Shown: piece by piece, positions 24,936 to 34,614 of the stretch | Layout of the letters: every line of letters starts with the position of its first letter | How positions within the stretch are numbered: the first letter of the stretch is position 1 | Source: Acidimicrobiaceae bacterium | GTDB lineage: Bacteria; Actinomycetota; Acidimicrobiia; Acidimicrobiales; RAAP-2 | DNA length: 62,890 nucleotides | Assembly: GCA_003153575.1 (NCBI GenBank) | Contig: PLZW01000019.1 | Location: 1 to 62,890, forward strand | Reading direction: 5' to 3' | Position numbers and translations under genes: made by a program | The notes under the pieces: model-generated | Database searches by the model: none | The model's input: the letters and a program-made list of their open reading frames with translations, nothing else | What the model was told of the DNA's origin: nothing

Positions 24936-25646
24936 TTACGCAAGGGGCAACACCAAGCCGCTCCGGAGTCCGCACAGGAGCGCCCCGCCCACCACCGCCG
25001 CCGTCTCCGCCCGCAGGACGGTCGGGCCGAGCCCGACCGGGGGCCCGAACGCCTGGCGCTCGTCGTCGTCCCACCCGCCCTCGGGACCGATGGCCAGTAC
25101 CGGTCGGTCCAACCGAGGGGCGCATCCGCCGGTATCGGTCAGGGCCACGGGGGCACCGGCCAGGTCGGCGACCTCGTCGAGCCGGCACACGTCGGCCACC
25201 TGGGGGAGCCAGGGGCGGCGGCACTGGGCCGCCGACTCGCGGGCCACCCGCCGCAGGCGCTCGACCGCTTTGGCGCCGCGGTCACCCTCCCAGCGCACCA
25301 CCGAGCGTGAGGTCAACAGGGGCACCACCCGGTCGACCCCCAGTTCGGTCAGCTTCTGGGTCACCCACTCCGGGCGGTCGCCCTTGGTCGGGGCGAAGGC
25401 CACGGTGACCTCAGGTCGGAGGCGCCCGGCCACCTCGACCGGGCCGTCGGGGACGAGGAGGCCGGCCGGGTCCACCCGGCGGGACCCCCTGGCCGGGGCG
25501 TCGGCGGCCACCCGGCACGGCGCCCACCGCCCGGCGCCATCGGACACGGCCACCGGTTCGCCGGCCCGGAGCCGGAGGACGTCGAGGAGGTGGCGAATAT
25601 CGGCGTCGTCGACCACGGGGGCCGCCGGGTCGACCACGAAGACCAT
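24936..25646 (-). CDS. rsmE: 16S rRNA m3U1498 methyltransferase RsmE
   Basis: 236 residues from ATG 25646 (MVFVVDPAAPVVDDADIRHLLDVLRLRAGEPVAVSDGAGR). SPOUT-class features: VTVAFAPTKGDRPEWVTQKLTELGVDRVVPLLTSRSVV, ARESAAQCRRPWLPQV, and the knotted SAM site AIGPEGGWDDDE...VLRAETAAVVGGALL. A GTG at 25727, close to the dnaJ stop, would add 27 residues of low-complexity sequence and cannot be excluded. Methylates U1498 of 16S rRNA. Confidence 0.92.
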   Translation of the reverse strand: MVFVVDPAAPVVDDADIRHLLDVLRLRAGEPVAVSDGAGRWAPCRVAADAPARGSRRVDPAGLLVPDGPVEVAGRLRPEVTVAFAPTKGDRPEWVTQKLTELGVDRVVPLLTSRSVVRWEGDRGAKAVERLRRVARESAAQCRRPWLPQVADVCRLDEVADLAGAPVALTDTGGCAPRLDRPVLAIGPEGGWDDDERQAFGPPVGLGPTVLRAETAAVVGGALLCGLRSGLVLPLA

Positions 25647-25729
25647 GGCGGTGGCGGCCACCAGGACGGGGTCCGGAACCGACGGGGGTCCGGCGGGGGG
25701 CCCTCCGGTGGCCGCCGAGCCGGCCACGG

Positions 25730-26872
25730 TCAGCTCAGCGCGGAGCGCAGCTTGGAGAAGAGCCCCTCGGCGTGGGGGGCCTCGCCCAGCGCCTCGGACC
25801 GGGCCTCCGCCAGGCTGGCCAGCAGCTGGCGTTGGTGGTCGTCGAGGTCGGTCGGGGTGTCGACCTGGATGTGGGCGTAGAGGTCGCCTCGACCCCGGCC
25901 GCGCAGCTTGGGCACGCCCAGCCCCCGGAGCGTCATCACGGTGCCGCTCTGGGTGCCCACGGCGATCGACAGGTCGCGGGCGTCGTCCAAGGTGTCGAAG
26001 GGCACGCTCCCCCCGAGGGCGGCCAGCGCCATGGGCACGTGGACGGTGGCGTGCAGGTCGACCCCGGACCGCTGGAATTCGGCGTCGGGTCCGACCGAGA
26101 GGTGGACGAACAGGGCGCCGTTGGGCCCGCCCCGGAAGCCGGCGGGGCCGTGGCCGGCCAGGCGGAGCGTCGACCCGTCGTCCACCCCGGCCGGGATGTC
26201 GACGGTCAGCGTCCTCGACTCGCTGCGCCGGCCCTCCCCCCGGCAGTCGGTGCACGGGGACTCGATGGACTGGCCGGTGCCCTGGCAGCGGTGGCAGGGG
26301 ACGGCGGTGATCACCTGGCCGAGGATGGACTGACGCACCCGGCGCAGCTCGCCGGCACCTTGGCACTCGGGGCACCGGGCCACCGACGTGCCCGGCTGGG
26401 CCCCCGTCCCCTCACACGTGTCGCAGTGCACGGGGACGGTGACGTCCACCTGGCGCTGGACGCCGAACACCGCCTCGCGGAAGGCGAGCTCGACGACCAG
26501 CTCGGCGTCCGGTCCCGGCACCGGACCGGAGCGGCGACCGCGGCCGGCCTGGGTCCCGCCCATCCCGTTGAAGAAGGCGTCGAACAGGTCGCCGAGCCCG
26601 CCATTGCCGAACGGGTCGCCCCCGCCGCCGTCGCCGGCGGCCGGGCCGAACACGCCGGCGTGGCCGAAGCGGTCGTAGCGGGCCCGCCGATCGGGGTCGC
26701 GCAGGACCTCGTAGGCCTGGCTGATCTCCTTGAAGTGCTCGTCGTCCTCGGAGCCGGCGTGGTTGGTGTCGGGATGGAACTGGCGGGCCTTGGCCCGGTA
26801 GGCGCGCTTCAGCTCGTCGTCGGTGGCGTCGCGCCCGACGCCGAGTAGTTCGTACAGGTCGGTCTGGGTCAT
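25730..26872 (-). CDS. dnaJ: Chaperone DnaJ (type I)
   Basis: 380 residues. J domain with HPD (DLYELLGVGRDATDDELKRAYRAKARQFHPDTN), Gly/Phe-rich segment, four zinc-binding CxxCxGxG repeats (CDTCEGTG, CPECQGAG, CHRCQGTG, CTDCRGEG) and a C-terminal substrate-binding domain. Co-chaperone of DnaK; being in the hrcA operon, this is the heat-regulated copy. ATG overlaps the hrcA stop by 4 nt. Confidence 0.95.
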   Translation of the reverse strand: MTQTDLYELLGVGRDATDDELKRAYRAKARQFHPDTNHAGSEDDEHFKEISQAYEVLRDPDRRARYDRFGHAGVFGPAAGDGGGGDPFGNGGLGDLFDAFFNGMGGTQAGRGRRSGPVPGPDAELVVELAFREAVFGVQRQVDVTVPVHCDTCEGTGAQPGTSVARCPECQGAGELRRVRQSILGQVITAVPCHRCQGTGQSIESPCTDCRGEGRRSESRTLTVDIPAGVDDGSTLRLAGHGPAGFRGGPNGALFVHLSVGPDAEFQRSGVDLHATVHVPMALAALGGSVPFDTLDDARDLSIAVGTQSGTVMTLRGLGVPKLRGRGRGDLYAHIQVDTPTDLDDHQRQLLASLAEARSEALGEAPHAEGLFSKLRSALS

Positions 26873-27933
26873 CGTGACGCCTCGCCCAGGTGCTCGCCCA
26901 GGCGGTCGCCGACCACCCGCGCCGCGGCCAGGGCCAGCGGGTAGTTCATGCGGGTCGGACCGAGCAGCCCGATGGTCCCCGCCTCCACGCCCCCGACCGA
27001 TACCGGCATGACCACGATGGCGCACGAGGCCAGCGGCTCGATCCCGTGCTCGGTGCCGATGGCCACCGTGAGGCCGGTGTCCAGGATGTCGCGCAGGAGG
27101 GACACCACGACCAGTTGCTGCTCCAGGATGGTGAGGACCGAGCGCACGGTGTCGACGGCGTCGAAGGCCACCGCCATGCGTGACGAACCTCCCACGAAGA
27201 GCTGGTCTCCGCCGTCCGCTTCGACCAGGTCGTGCAGAGCGGCCACCCCGGCGGCCGTGGCGGCGTCCACCTTGGGGTGGCCACTCGGGGTCACCACATT
27301 GCCGACTTCGGCCAGCGTGGAGCCGAGGGCGTGGGCGGCCAGACGTCCTCCGGCCTCGGACAGCACGGCCTCGTCGGCGTCCTCGGGGAGCTCGACCGTC
27401 TGCTTGCGGACAGCGCCGTCGGCCAGCACCACCACGACCAGAGCCAGGCGGTGGCCGAGCCCGACGAGCTGCACCGACCGGACGGCGGCCGACTCGTGCG
27501 ACGGGCCCACCACCATCGCCGTGCAGTCGGTGAGGTCGGCCAGCAGGCCCGAGGTCCGCTCCAGCATCTGCTCGATCTCGCCGTGGGCGTGATCGAAGAA
27601 CTGGCGGACCTGTTGGCGACCGCCCGGATCGAGAGAGCCCGTGCCGCCCAGGTGGTCGACGAAAAACCGGTAGCCCTTGTCGGTCGGGATGCGGCCGGCA
27701 CTGGTGTGGGGCTGCATGAGGTAGCCGTCGCGCTCGAGGGCGGCCATGTCGGACCGGACGGTGGCCGAGGACACGCTCACGCCGGCGGCCTCGACCACGT
27801 GCTGGGAGCCGACGGGCTGGGCCGAGCCGATGTACTCGGTCACCACGGCGGTGAGGATGGCCGCCTTGCGGGCATCGAGATCCGTGTCACCAGGTGGTGC
27901 GGGTTCGGATCTTCGGTCGTCGACGGTCGGCAT
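26869..27933 (-). CDS. hrcA: Heat-inducible transcription repressor HrcA
   Basis: 354 residues. The N-terminal winged helix has AILTAVVTEYIGSAQPVGSQHVVEAAGVSVSSATVRSDMAALERDGYLMQPHTSAGRIPTDKGYRFFVD; a GAF-like middle and a C-terminal TIGLLGPTRMNYPLALAAARVV follow, all diagnostic of HrcA. It represses chaperone operons by binding CIRCE and is itself preceded by one here, so it is autoregulated. First gene of a long minus-strand string. Confidence 0.95.
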   Translation of the reverse strand: MPTVDDRRSEPAPPGDTDLDARKAAILTAVVTEYIGSAQPVGSQHVVEAAGVSVSSATVRSDMAALERDGYLMQPHTSAGRIPTDKGYRFFVDHLGGTGSLDPGGRQQVRQFFDHAHGEIEQMLERTSGLLADLTDCTAMVVGPSHESAAVRSVQLVGLGHRLALVVVVLADGAVRKQTVELPEDADEAVLSEAGGRLAAHALGSTLAEVGNVVTPSGHPKVDAATAAGVAALHDLVEADGGDQLFVGGSSRMAVAFDAVDTVRSVLTILEQQLVVVSLLRDILDTGLTVAIGTEHGIEPLASCAIVVMPVSVGGVEAGTIGLLGPTRMNYPLALAAARVVGDRLGEHLGEASR

Positions 27934-27996
27934 GTGGGCTCACCAGGGAGAGGTCGGGCGCGGGTGGACGGGCGCCTCGGCGGGGCCCGGTCAGGT

Positions 27997-28023
27997 CTGG
28001 CACTCCACTCTAGTGAGTGCTGG
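27997..28023 (-). promoter_or_regulatory. CIRCE element (HrcA operator)
   Basis: CTGGCACTC, nine bases, GAGTGCTGG. The inner hexamers GCACTC and GAGTGC are perfect inverted repeats with the diagnostic 9-bp spacer of CIRCE (TTAGCACTC-N9-GAGTGCTAA); the outer three bases of each arm diverge. It lies 64 nt upstream of the hrcA ATG. Confidence 0.9.
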
Positions 28024-28047
28024 CCCATTTGGGCCGCTCACCCCCGT

Positions 28048-28067
28048 GTCCCGCCGGTCCGCGGGAC
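28048..28067 (-). terminator. Hairpin after the DtxR-family gene
   Basis: GTCCCGC, six-base loop, GCGGGAC, a 7-bp perfect stem starting 5 nt after the regulator stop codon on the minus strand. No T-run. A second small hairpin (GGCCC-ATTT-GGGCC, 28022-28035) lies just beyond, next to CIRCE. Likely insulates hrcA from read-through. Confidence 0.5.
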
Positions 28068-28072
28068 GGTGG

Positions 28073-28732
28073 TCAGACCGCGGCGATGAACATGCGCTCG
28101 GTCATGGCCGGTCCGAGGGCGATGGCCGCGTCGCCCATGACCAGGGTGAGCGTGCCGTCCGGCGCCCGTGACTGGACCAGGGCGGTGGTGCCGGGTGTCA
28201 GCCCGTTGTCGCCGAGGTAGGTGAGCGAGTCCGCCTCGTGCTCGACGCTCTCGGTGATCCGGACCAGCCGGACGCGGTCGCCCGGTTGGGCCTCGGCCAG
28301 GCGCCGCTGGGTGGAGCCGTCCGGGGTGACCCCGGGGATGGGGTTGCCGTGGGGGCAGGTGGTCGGGTTGTCGAGCAGCACCACCAGGCGGGCCTCGACG
28401 TCGTCGGAGATGACGTGCTCCCACCGGCCCGCCTCCACGTGGGCCTTGTCCCAGTCGAGGCCGATGATGTCGACCAGGAGGCGTTCGGCCAGGCGGTGCT
28501 TCCTGACGACGCCTTCGGCCAGGGACCGGCCGGCCGGGGTCATCGTGATCCGACGGGCGCTGCGGGAGATGAGCCCGTCGACCTCGAGGCGGTCGAGCAT
28601 CTCCGAGACGGACGGGGCCGCCTTGCCCAGACGTTCGGCCAGGCGGGCCTGGATCACCGGGATCCCCTCCTCCTCGAGGGCGAAGATGGTCTCGAGGTAC
28701 TCCTCGACCGGCGGGTGGAAGCGGTCCAGCAC
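28073..28732 (-). CDS. DtxR/IdeR/MntR-family metal-dependent regulator
   Basis: 219 residues: winged helix (VIQARLAERLGKAAPSVSEMLDRLEVDGLI, about 26-55), dimerisation/metal domain (RKHRLAERLLVDIIGLDWDKAHVEAGRWEHVISDDVE), CPHGNPIPG, and a C-terminal SH3-like domain. H79, E83 and H98 of the ancillary site are present. At the primary site E105 and H106 are kept, but DtxR Met10 aligns with Glu11 and DtxR Cys102 with Gly102, so metal preference may differ from the iron regulators. It probably represses metal uptake genes outside this window. Confidence 0.88.
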   Translation of the reverse strand: MLDRFHPPVEEYLETIFALEEEGIPVIQARLAERLGKAAPSVSEMLDRLEVDGLISRSARRITMTPAGRSLAEGVVRKHRLAERLLVDIIGLDWDKAHVEAGRWEHVISDDVEARLVVLLDNPTTCPHGNPIPGVTPDGSTQRRLAEAQPGDRVRLVRITESVEHEADSLTYLGDNGLTPGTTALVQSRAPDGTLTLVMGDAAIALGPAMTERMFIAAV

Positions 28733-28799
28733 AGGCCGATCCTACGGCACCCCCGGCTCCGGCGGATCGGTGGTCGGGGACGGGCGGTACCGTGGAAGC

Positions 28800-29192
28800 G
28801 TGGAAGAGCACTCCGGACCGGACGCACCGACGGGCGACGGTGTCGGTGCCGACGATGCGGCACGGGTCCCGGACGCGCCGGACGTAGACGACGGGTACGT
28901 CGGCGACGCCTACGCGGCAGCACCGGACGAGGACGTCCTGCACGATCCCCTCCGCTTCCACCAGTGGATGAAGAGGTCGGCCACGGGAGCCGTCATGACG
29001 GGGGTCGCCCTGGGGCTGCAGCAGGCCCTCGAGCGCAGGCGTGAGATCCCGGCGTTCGTGATGGAGGCTCCGGGCGAGCCCGACGATCCCGATGCCCCGA
29101 TCCATCTCCACTTCGACCCGGACGACCCGACCAAGACGGTGGCCGTCATCCGCGCCGCTGCCCCTCCCCCGCCGGCGGCCTCCGACAACTGA
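28800..29192 (+). CDS. Hypothetical acidic protein, 130 residues
   Basis: From GTG 28800 the product has an Asp/Ala-rich N-terminus (about 45 residues), a central segment (LHDPLRFHQWMKRSATGAVMTGVALGLQQALERR) that could form an amphipathic or weakly membrane-associated helix, and a C-terminal acidic stretch (APIHLHFDPDDPTKTVAVIRAA). Divergent from the DtxR-type gene. Conserved-looking composition but no family recognised. Confidence 0.55.
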   Translation: MEEHSGPDAPTGDGVGADDAARVPDAPDVDDGYVGDAYAAAPDEDVLHDPLRFHQWMKRSATGAVMTGVALGLQQALERRREIPAFVMEAPGEPDDPDAPIHLHFDPDDPTKTVAVIRAAAPPPPAASDN

Positions 29193-29206
29193 GCGCCGCG
29201 GTCCCG

Positions 29207-29218
29207 CCCGGTACCGGG
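29207..29218. terminator. CCCGGTACCGGG palindrome between convergent genes
   Basis: A perfect 12-bp palindrome in the 43-nt space between convergent stops (29192 plus, 29236 minus). As RNA it could form a 4-bp stem with a four-base loop, readable from both sides. Nearly the same palindrome recurs at 62857-62872 after rsgA. Confidence 0.3.
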
Positions 29219-29235
29219 TCAGGGTGAGCCTCGAC

Positions 29236-31056
29236 CTAGGAGATGGTCCGGACGTCGGAGGCGAGGGCCGATCCGCCCGGTCCGGTGCCGAGCACCCATT
29301 CGTCGAGCACCACCAGGGCCTCGTTGCGGCCGCTGGCCACGTGGAAGCTGTGGTCGAGGTCGGACACGTAGGCGATCTCGAAGACGCCCGAGCGCGCCAC
29401 CTTGCGGAGTTCGTGGGTCCGGCCGCGTCCGATCCCGGGCCACTCGTCCGGCCCGAGCACGATGCACAGGGCGGCACCGTGGTCGACCACCTTGCGGAAT
29501 GAGTCCACCGGGTCGCGTCCGCCCTTCCACAGCTGCAACAGCCAGAACGCCCGGTCGGGCAGGTGCCGGGTCAGCGGACGGAACACCCCTCTGTCCCTCA
29601 GCGAACCGAGGAAACGCCGGGGTGTGGTCCCGGGTCCGGCGGCTTCGTCCGGATCGGCGGCCATCCACACCTCGGCGGTCGCGCCGTCGGCCGGTTCCGC
29701 CGTCGAGCCCGTCTCCTGGGCGCTCGGCGTCGGCACCCGGAGGGGATTGAGGACCGCCACCCCGCCCACGCCGGTGGCCGGCGCGGCCAGCAGCGAGTGG
29801 TAGGCACCGGAGCACAGACCGAGGAGCAGCACCTCTTCCGGGTCCTCGGGGGCGAGATAGCGGACGCCGGCGGCCACATCGTCGAAGGCGCCGGGCGGGT
29901 AGCTCGACAGTTCACCGGGAGGGCCGAGGAGCGAGCTGTCCCCCACCCCGCCGATGTCCATCCGCAGGCAACGCATGCCCTGGGCCGCCCACCGTCGGCT
30001 CAGCTCTACCCACTGTCGGCCGGGACCCACGTGGTGGAGGCTGCCGGCGTTGAGGAACAGCGCCGACGCGAAGGTGGGCACCGGTCCGCCGGTGGTGGCG
30101 ACCCGGGTCGAGCCGGCCAGCACCGGTCCCTCGGGGGGATCGGCCGGCTCGGCCATGATCCCGAACAGTCCGGCGTCGCCGAAGGAGACCGGTCGCTCGA
30201 TGACGGGCACACCGTCGGGCGGCTGGACCGGCGCCGAGGCGCGGATGGCCGGCACGAATGCCGTCGGTCCGGCCCCGACCACCTGGTCGACGATGAACGA
30301 GGTGATGGCGGCCACGTCGCTCTCGTCGACCGTCGCCTTCATCAGCTCGACGCCGAACAGTGCGTCCGCCCCGGCACCGGAGCGCCGGGTGCACCCGTCG
30401 GGCCCGAACTCCGGTCGGCCGGGCTGACCGGTCACCGGGTCGACCTCGTCGATCACCAGGACCGCCGGCGGGAAGGTGCGGTCGGCGGCGCCCGTGTCGA
30501 GGGCCTTCAGGTCGGCGGTGAGTTCGGCCCCCAGCACCAGTCCCGGGATCTCGACGGACCCGTCGGCGACACCGGGGGCGTCGCCCACCGCGTACATGCG
30601 ACGCAGCGCCCGCTGGTAGCGCACGAACTGGCTCCCTTTCGTCCACGGGTACCAGAGGGTGAGCGAGGCCACGTCGCGGCGGGTGTCGGCGGCCCGGGCG
30701 GCCAGCGTCGCCCCGAGGCGCGCCCCCACCAGGTGGAGGCGGACGGCACCGGCCCCACCCAGGTAGTCCAGCCCCTCGCCGATGCTGGCGATCCAGGCGG
30801 CCAGCCGGTCCGGGTCGGTGAGGGCCCCGACCGAGTCGCCGGTCCCGTCGTAGTCGAAGCGGAGGACGGCGCAACTGACTTCGGCCAGGGCACCGGCCAG
30901 TCGGCGGAAGGCCAGTTGGGTCGCCTCGCCCTCGATGCCGATCGACGGACACAGCACGACGCCGTGGCCACTCGGGACGGCGGGTATGTGGACCCAGCCG
31001 AACAGGGCGCGGTCGACCGGGCCGAACCAGGTGGGTACCGCCTTCGGTTCAGGCAT
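29236..31056 (-). CDS. Tandem double alpha/beta-hydrolase-like protein
   Basis: 606 residues made of two alpha/beta-hydrolase-like halves. Half 1 (about 1-260): GHGVVLCPSIGIEGEATQLAFRRLAGALAEVSCAVLRFDYDGTGDS, then LHLVGARLGATLAARA, where Arg stands at the usual nucleophile position. Half 2 (about 290-606): ALFLNAGSLHHVGPGRQWVELSRRWAAQGMRCLRMDIGGVGDSS, then VLLLGLCSGAYHSLLAA with a normal Ser elbow, and SDLDHSFHVASGR with a candidate catalytic His. The style resembles hydrolases of exosortase/exopolysaccharide loci. It follows a flippase gene by 103 nt on the same strand. Substrate unknown. Confidence 0.72.
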   Translation of the reverse strand: MPEPKAVPTWFGPVDRALFGWVHIPAVPSGHGVVLCPSIGIEGEATQLAFRRLAGALAEVSCAVLRFDYDGTGDSVGALTDPDRLAAWIASIGEGLDYLGGAGAVRLHLVGARLGATLAARAADTRRDVASLTLWYPWTKGSQFVRYQRALRRMYAVGDAPGVADGSVEIPGLVLGAELTADLKALDTGAADRTFPPAVLVIDEVDPVTGQPGRPEFGPDGCTRRSGAGADALFGVELMKATVDESDVAAITSFIVDQVVGAGPTAFVPAIRASAPVQPPDGVPVIERPVSFGDAGLFGIMAEPADPPEGPVLAGSTRVATTGGPVPTFASALFLNAGSLHHVGPGRQWVELSRRWAAQGMRCLRMDIGGVGDSSLLGPPGELSSYPPGAFDDVAAGVRYLAPEDPEEVLLLGLCSGAYHSLLAAPATGVGGVAVLNPLRVPTPSAQETGSTAEPADGATAEVWMAADPDEAAGPGTTPRRFLGSLRDRGVFRPLTRHLPDRAFWLLQLWKGGRDPVDSFRKVVDHGAALCIVLGPDEWPGIGRGRTHELRKVARSGVFEIAYVSDLDHSFHVASGRNEALVVLDEWVLGTGPGGSALASDVRTIS

Positions 31057-31159
31057 CGCCGGGCACCGGAGTGCGTGGCGAGCGCGGCGTCGGCATGGTG
31101 GCGCCCGTCCGTTCGTCGTGCGTGGACCCTGACATTTCCGGCGATGGTAGCCGCACCGG

Positions 31160-32722
31160 TCAGCGGCCCGTCCGGCGGAGGCGGGCGAGCACCGTGGTCC
31201 GCATGTCGGGCTCGATCCGCAGGACCACGACGGCGGTGGCGGCCCACGCCCCGAGCACGACGGCGGTGGCGCAGACCACGGCCTGCACCCCCCCGCGGAC
31301 GGCGTGTGCCGAATGCGGCACCGGGAACAGCCACAGGATGGCGAGGGCCAGCACGCCGGCGGCGGCCACGGCCGGCAGGACGGGGAGCAGCGCGTCCTTC
31401 ACGTACGTTGCGAAGGACATCTCGAGGTAGCGGCAGACGATGATCGGCAGGATGGTGAACTCGATGACGAGGACGGCCGGCAGCGACCCGATGGCCGGTC
31501 CGATCGGCCCCAGCCAGAAGGTGGCGATGATGCTCCCGATCAGGTTGATGGTGGCGCCGAGGACGGCCATGCGCATCATCAGCTGATTGCGGCCGATGCC
31601 CGTCAGGAAGACGAAGCACTGGTGACCGGGGAGCTCGAGGGCCGTCACGAAGCCGAGGGCGATCATGATCGAGTAGGTCTTCGGCGGCACCTTGCCCAGC
31701 CACAACGTGAGGATGGGGTCGCCGAACGCGGCCAGTGCCACGAGGATGGGCAGCGAGATGGCCAGCGTGGCCATCACCGTCCTCGAGAAGAGGCGGGCCT
31801 GGCGGGCCGGGTCCTTCACGCTCTCGAGGTGGGCGTAGGTGGGCAGCAGCAGGTCGCTGCCGTAGGTGGTGAGGTTGCGCGTGAGGTTGGCCGTGGACAG
31901 GGCGATGTCGTAGGGGGCCACCTGCGCGACCGGCAGGATGATGCCGATGATCAGGGCGTCGAGGCTGTAGGACACCATCCCGCTGACGGCGATGACGGTG
32001 TTCCGTCCGCCGAACGTGAGCAGGTCGACGAGGATCTGCCGTCGGAAGCGGCCGGTGGCCACCGAGAACCCTGTGATCCGGCGCACGAGGAAGCTGGTGA
32101 GCCCGAAACTGAAGACCGTGCCGACCACGGTGACGACGCCGAGCCAGATCAGCCCGCCGCCGGCCAGGACCACCACCACCTGGGCGATCTGGGTCACGAA
32201 CATGCCGGCCAGGTTGATCTGGGACTGCCGGTCGTTGCGGCCCACACCGAACAGGACCGCACTCGGCACCGCGGCGATGAACTTCACGGCGATCATGACG
32301 CCGAGGAGGACGAGGGTGACGCCCGCCTTCTGGGCGCTGATGTCGCCGAGGTGGACGATGGATCCGAGGAACGGCGCCACCACCACGGTGACCAGGACAG
32401 CGATGGCCCCGGACACCGAGAAGAAGATGGACGACGTGCGGATCACGTCGGCCAGTCCGTCGTGGTCGCCCACCGCGGTCATCCGGGCCACGCGCTGGAC
32501 CACGGCGGTCGACACCCCGACGTCGAGCAGGGCCAGATAGCTCACGATGGAGAGCAACACGATCCAGAGGCCGTAGGTGCTGGTCCCGAGGTGCTCCAGC
32601 AGCACCCGGGTGAGCACCAGGCTCAGGACTACGCCGAGGATCAGGTTGGCGTAGGACGACAGCGCGTTGCGCAGGAACTGCCGGGGGCTGGCGTTGGCCG
32701 CCGGCTGGTCCGCTGCAGTCAC
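31160..32722 (-). CDS. Polysaccharide flippase, MOP/Wzx-type
   Basis: 520 residues with about 14 hydrophobic segments. The start (FLRNALSSYANLILGVVLSLVLTRVLLEHLGTSTYGLWIVLLSIVSYLALLDVGVSTAVVQRVA) is the typical N-terminus of the polysaccharide-transport branch of the MOP superfamily, which flips lipid-linked oligosaccharides outward. No glycosyltransferase cluster is nearby except the adjoining double hydrolase, so the glycan is unknown. Confidence 0.85.
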   Translation of the reverse strand: MTAADQPAANASPRQFLRNALSSYANLILGVVLSLVLTRVLLEHLGTSTYGLWIVLLSIVSYLALLDVGVSTAVVQRVARMTAVGDHDGLADVIRTSSIFFSVSGAIAVLVTVVVAPFLGSIVHLGDISAQKAGVTLVLLGVMIAVKFIAAVPSAVLFGVGRNDRQSQINLAGMFVTQIAQVVVVLAGGGLIWLGVVTVVGTVFSFGLTSFLVRRITGFSVATGRFRRQILVDLLTFGGRNTVIAVSGMVSYSLDALIIGIILPVAQVAPYDIALSTANLTRNLTTYGSDLLLPTYAHLESVKDPARQARLFSRTVMATLAISLPILVALAAFGDPILTLWLGKVPPKTYSIMIALGFVTALELPGHQCFVFLTGIGRNQLMMRMAVLGATINLIGSIIATFWLGPIGPAIGSLPAVLVIEFTILPIIVCRYLEMSFATYVKDALLPVLPAVAAAGVLALAILWLFPVPHSAHAVRGGVQAVVCATAVVLGAWAATAVVVLRIEPDMRTTVLARLRRTGR

Positions 32723-32826
32723 GGCAGGCGCTGAACTGAGGGACTCATGCGCGTCGAATCGTACCGTGTCCGCCCCGAGATCCCGGAACTCCGGACCGGA
32801 TCGGCGCAGGGTGGGCCGACGGGAGA

Positions 32827-34614
32827 TCAGTCGTCGAGCTTCAGGGCGGAGACGAAGGCCTCCTGGGGAACCTCGACGCGGCCGATGTTCTTCATCTTCT
32901 TCTTCCCCTCCTTCTGCTTCTCCAACAGCTTGCGCTTGCGGGTGATGTCACCGCCGTAGCACTTGGCCAGCACGTCCTTGCGCCGGGCCTTGACGGTCTC
33001 GCGGGCCAGCACCCGACCGCCGATGGCGGCCTGGATCGGCACGTCGAACATCTGGCGCGGGATCAGCTCGCGGAGCTTGTCGGCCATCCTGCGCCCGTAG
33101 TAGTCGGCCTGGGACTTGTGGACGATGGTGGAGAAGGCGTCGACGGGGACGTGGTTGATGAGCAGGTCCACTTTGACGAGGTCCGAGGTGGCGTAGCCGC
33201 CCGGCTCGTAGTCGAGGCTGGCGTAGCCCTTGGTCCGGCTCTTCAGCTGGTCGAAGAAGTTGACCACCACTTCGGCCAGGGGGATCACGTAGACGAACTC
33301 CACCCGCTCGGGGGACAGGTAGTCCATCTTGACCATCTCGGCCCGACGTCCCTGACACAGCTCCATCACCGAGCCGGTGTACTCGGCCGGCGACAGGATG
33401 GTGGCGCGCAGCATCGGTTCGTCGACATGGTCGAGCGTCGACGGCTCGGGCAGCTCGCTCGGGTTGTCTACGTCGACCTCGGTGCCGTTGGTCAGGAAGG
33501 CCCGGTAGGCAACGGACGGAGCGGTGGCGATCAGCGACAGGTCGAACTCGCGCTCGAGGCGCTCGCGGACGATCTCCATGTGGAGCAGGCCGAGGAAGCC
33601 GCAGCGGAAGCCGAAGCCCAGCGCCCGCGACGACTCGGGCTCGTACGTGAAGCTGGCATCGTTGAGCCGGAGCTTCTCGAGGGCATCGCGGAGGTCCGGC
33701 AGCTCGTCGCCGTCGATAGGGAACAGCCCGCAGAAGACCATCGGCTTCGGGTCGCGGTAGCCGTCGAGCGCCGTGGCCGCCGGGTGGGTGGCCGTGGTGA
33801 CGGTCTCCCCCGAGCGGGCACCGCCCACGTCCTTGATCCCGGCGATGAGGTACCCGACCTCGCCCGGGCCGAGCTCGTCCACGGGCACGGTCACCGGGGT
33901 CCGGATGCCGATCTCCTCGATCTCGTGGTTGTCGCCGGCCTGCATGAACCGGAGCCGGTCCCTGGTGGTCAGCGTCCCGTCCATGACCCTGATCGAGCTG
34001 ACGACCCCCCGGTACTGGTCGTAGGCGGAGTCGAAGATCAGGGCGCGCAGCGGCGCGGCCGGGTCGCCGACCGGGGCCGGGATACGGGCCACGATGGCGT
34101 CGAGCAGCTCGGGCACCCCCTGGCCGGTCTTGGCCGAGATGTGGAGGATGTCGGCGGCGGCGAGACCCAGGACCGTCTCGATCTCGGCCGCGCACCGTTC
34201 GGGATCGGCGGCCGGCAGGTCGATCTTGTTGAGCACGGCCACGACCTCGAGGTCGTGTTCCAGGGCCTGGTAGCAGTTGGCCAGGGTCTGGGCTTGGATC
34301 CCCTGGGAGGCGTCGACCAGCAGGACGGCGCCCTCGCAGGCGGCCAACGACCGGCTGACCTCATAGCCGAAGTCGACGTGGCCCGGGGTGTCGATGAGGT
34401 GGAGGGTGTGGTCCCGCCAGGGCACGCGGACGTTCTGGGCCTTGATGGTGATGCCCCGCTCGCGCTCGATGTCCATCGAGTCCAGGTACTGCTCGCGCAT
34501 CAGGCGGGGGTCGACGGCCCCGGTCAGCTCCAGGATGCGGTCGGACAGCGTCGACTTGCCGTGGTCGACGTGGCTGATGATGGAGAAGTTGCGGATACGG
34601 TCGATGGGGAGCAC
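32827..34614 (-). CDS. lepA: Elongation factor 4 (LepA)
   Basis: 595 residues. Translational GTPase: [19 protein letters not shown] (G1), [10 protein letters not shown] (G2), [28 protein letters not shown] (G3), [13 protein letters not shown] (G4); then domain II, two EF-G-like domains ([25 protein letters not shown]) and the LepA-specific C-terminus ([29 protein letters not shown]). Affects initiation and ribosome assembly. Divergent from rpsT, a common arrangement. Confidence 0.97.
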   Translation of the reverse strand: MLPIDRIRNFSIISHVDHGKSTLSDRILELTGAVDPRLMREQYLDSMDIERERGITIKAQNVRVPWRDHTLHLIDTPGHVDFGYEVSRSLAACEGAVLLVDASQGIQAQTLANCYQALEHDLEVVAVLNKIDLPAADPERCAAEIETVLGLAAADILHISAKTGQGVPELLDAIVARIPAPVGDPAAPLRALIFDSAYDQYRGVVSSIRVMDGTLTTRDRLRFMQAGDNHEIEEIGIRTPVTVPVDELGPGEVGYLIAGIKDVGGARSGETVTTATHPAATALDGYRDPKPMVFCGLFPIDGDELPDLRDALEKLRLNDASFTYEPESSRALGFGFRCGFLGLLHMEIVRERLEREFDLSLIATAPSVAYRAFLTNGTEVDVDNPSELPEPSTLDHVDEPMLRATILSPAEYTGSVMELCQGRRAEMVKMDYLSPERVEFVYVIPLAEVVVNFFDQLKSRTKGYASLDYEPGGYATSDLVKVDLLINHVPVDAFSTIVHKSQADYYGRRMADKLRELIPRQMFDVPIQAAIGGRVLARETVKARRKDVLAKCYGGDITRKRKLLEKQKEGKKKMKNIGRVEVPQEAFVSALKLDD

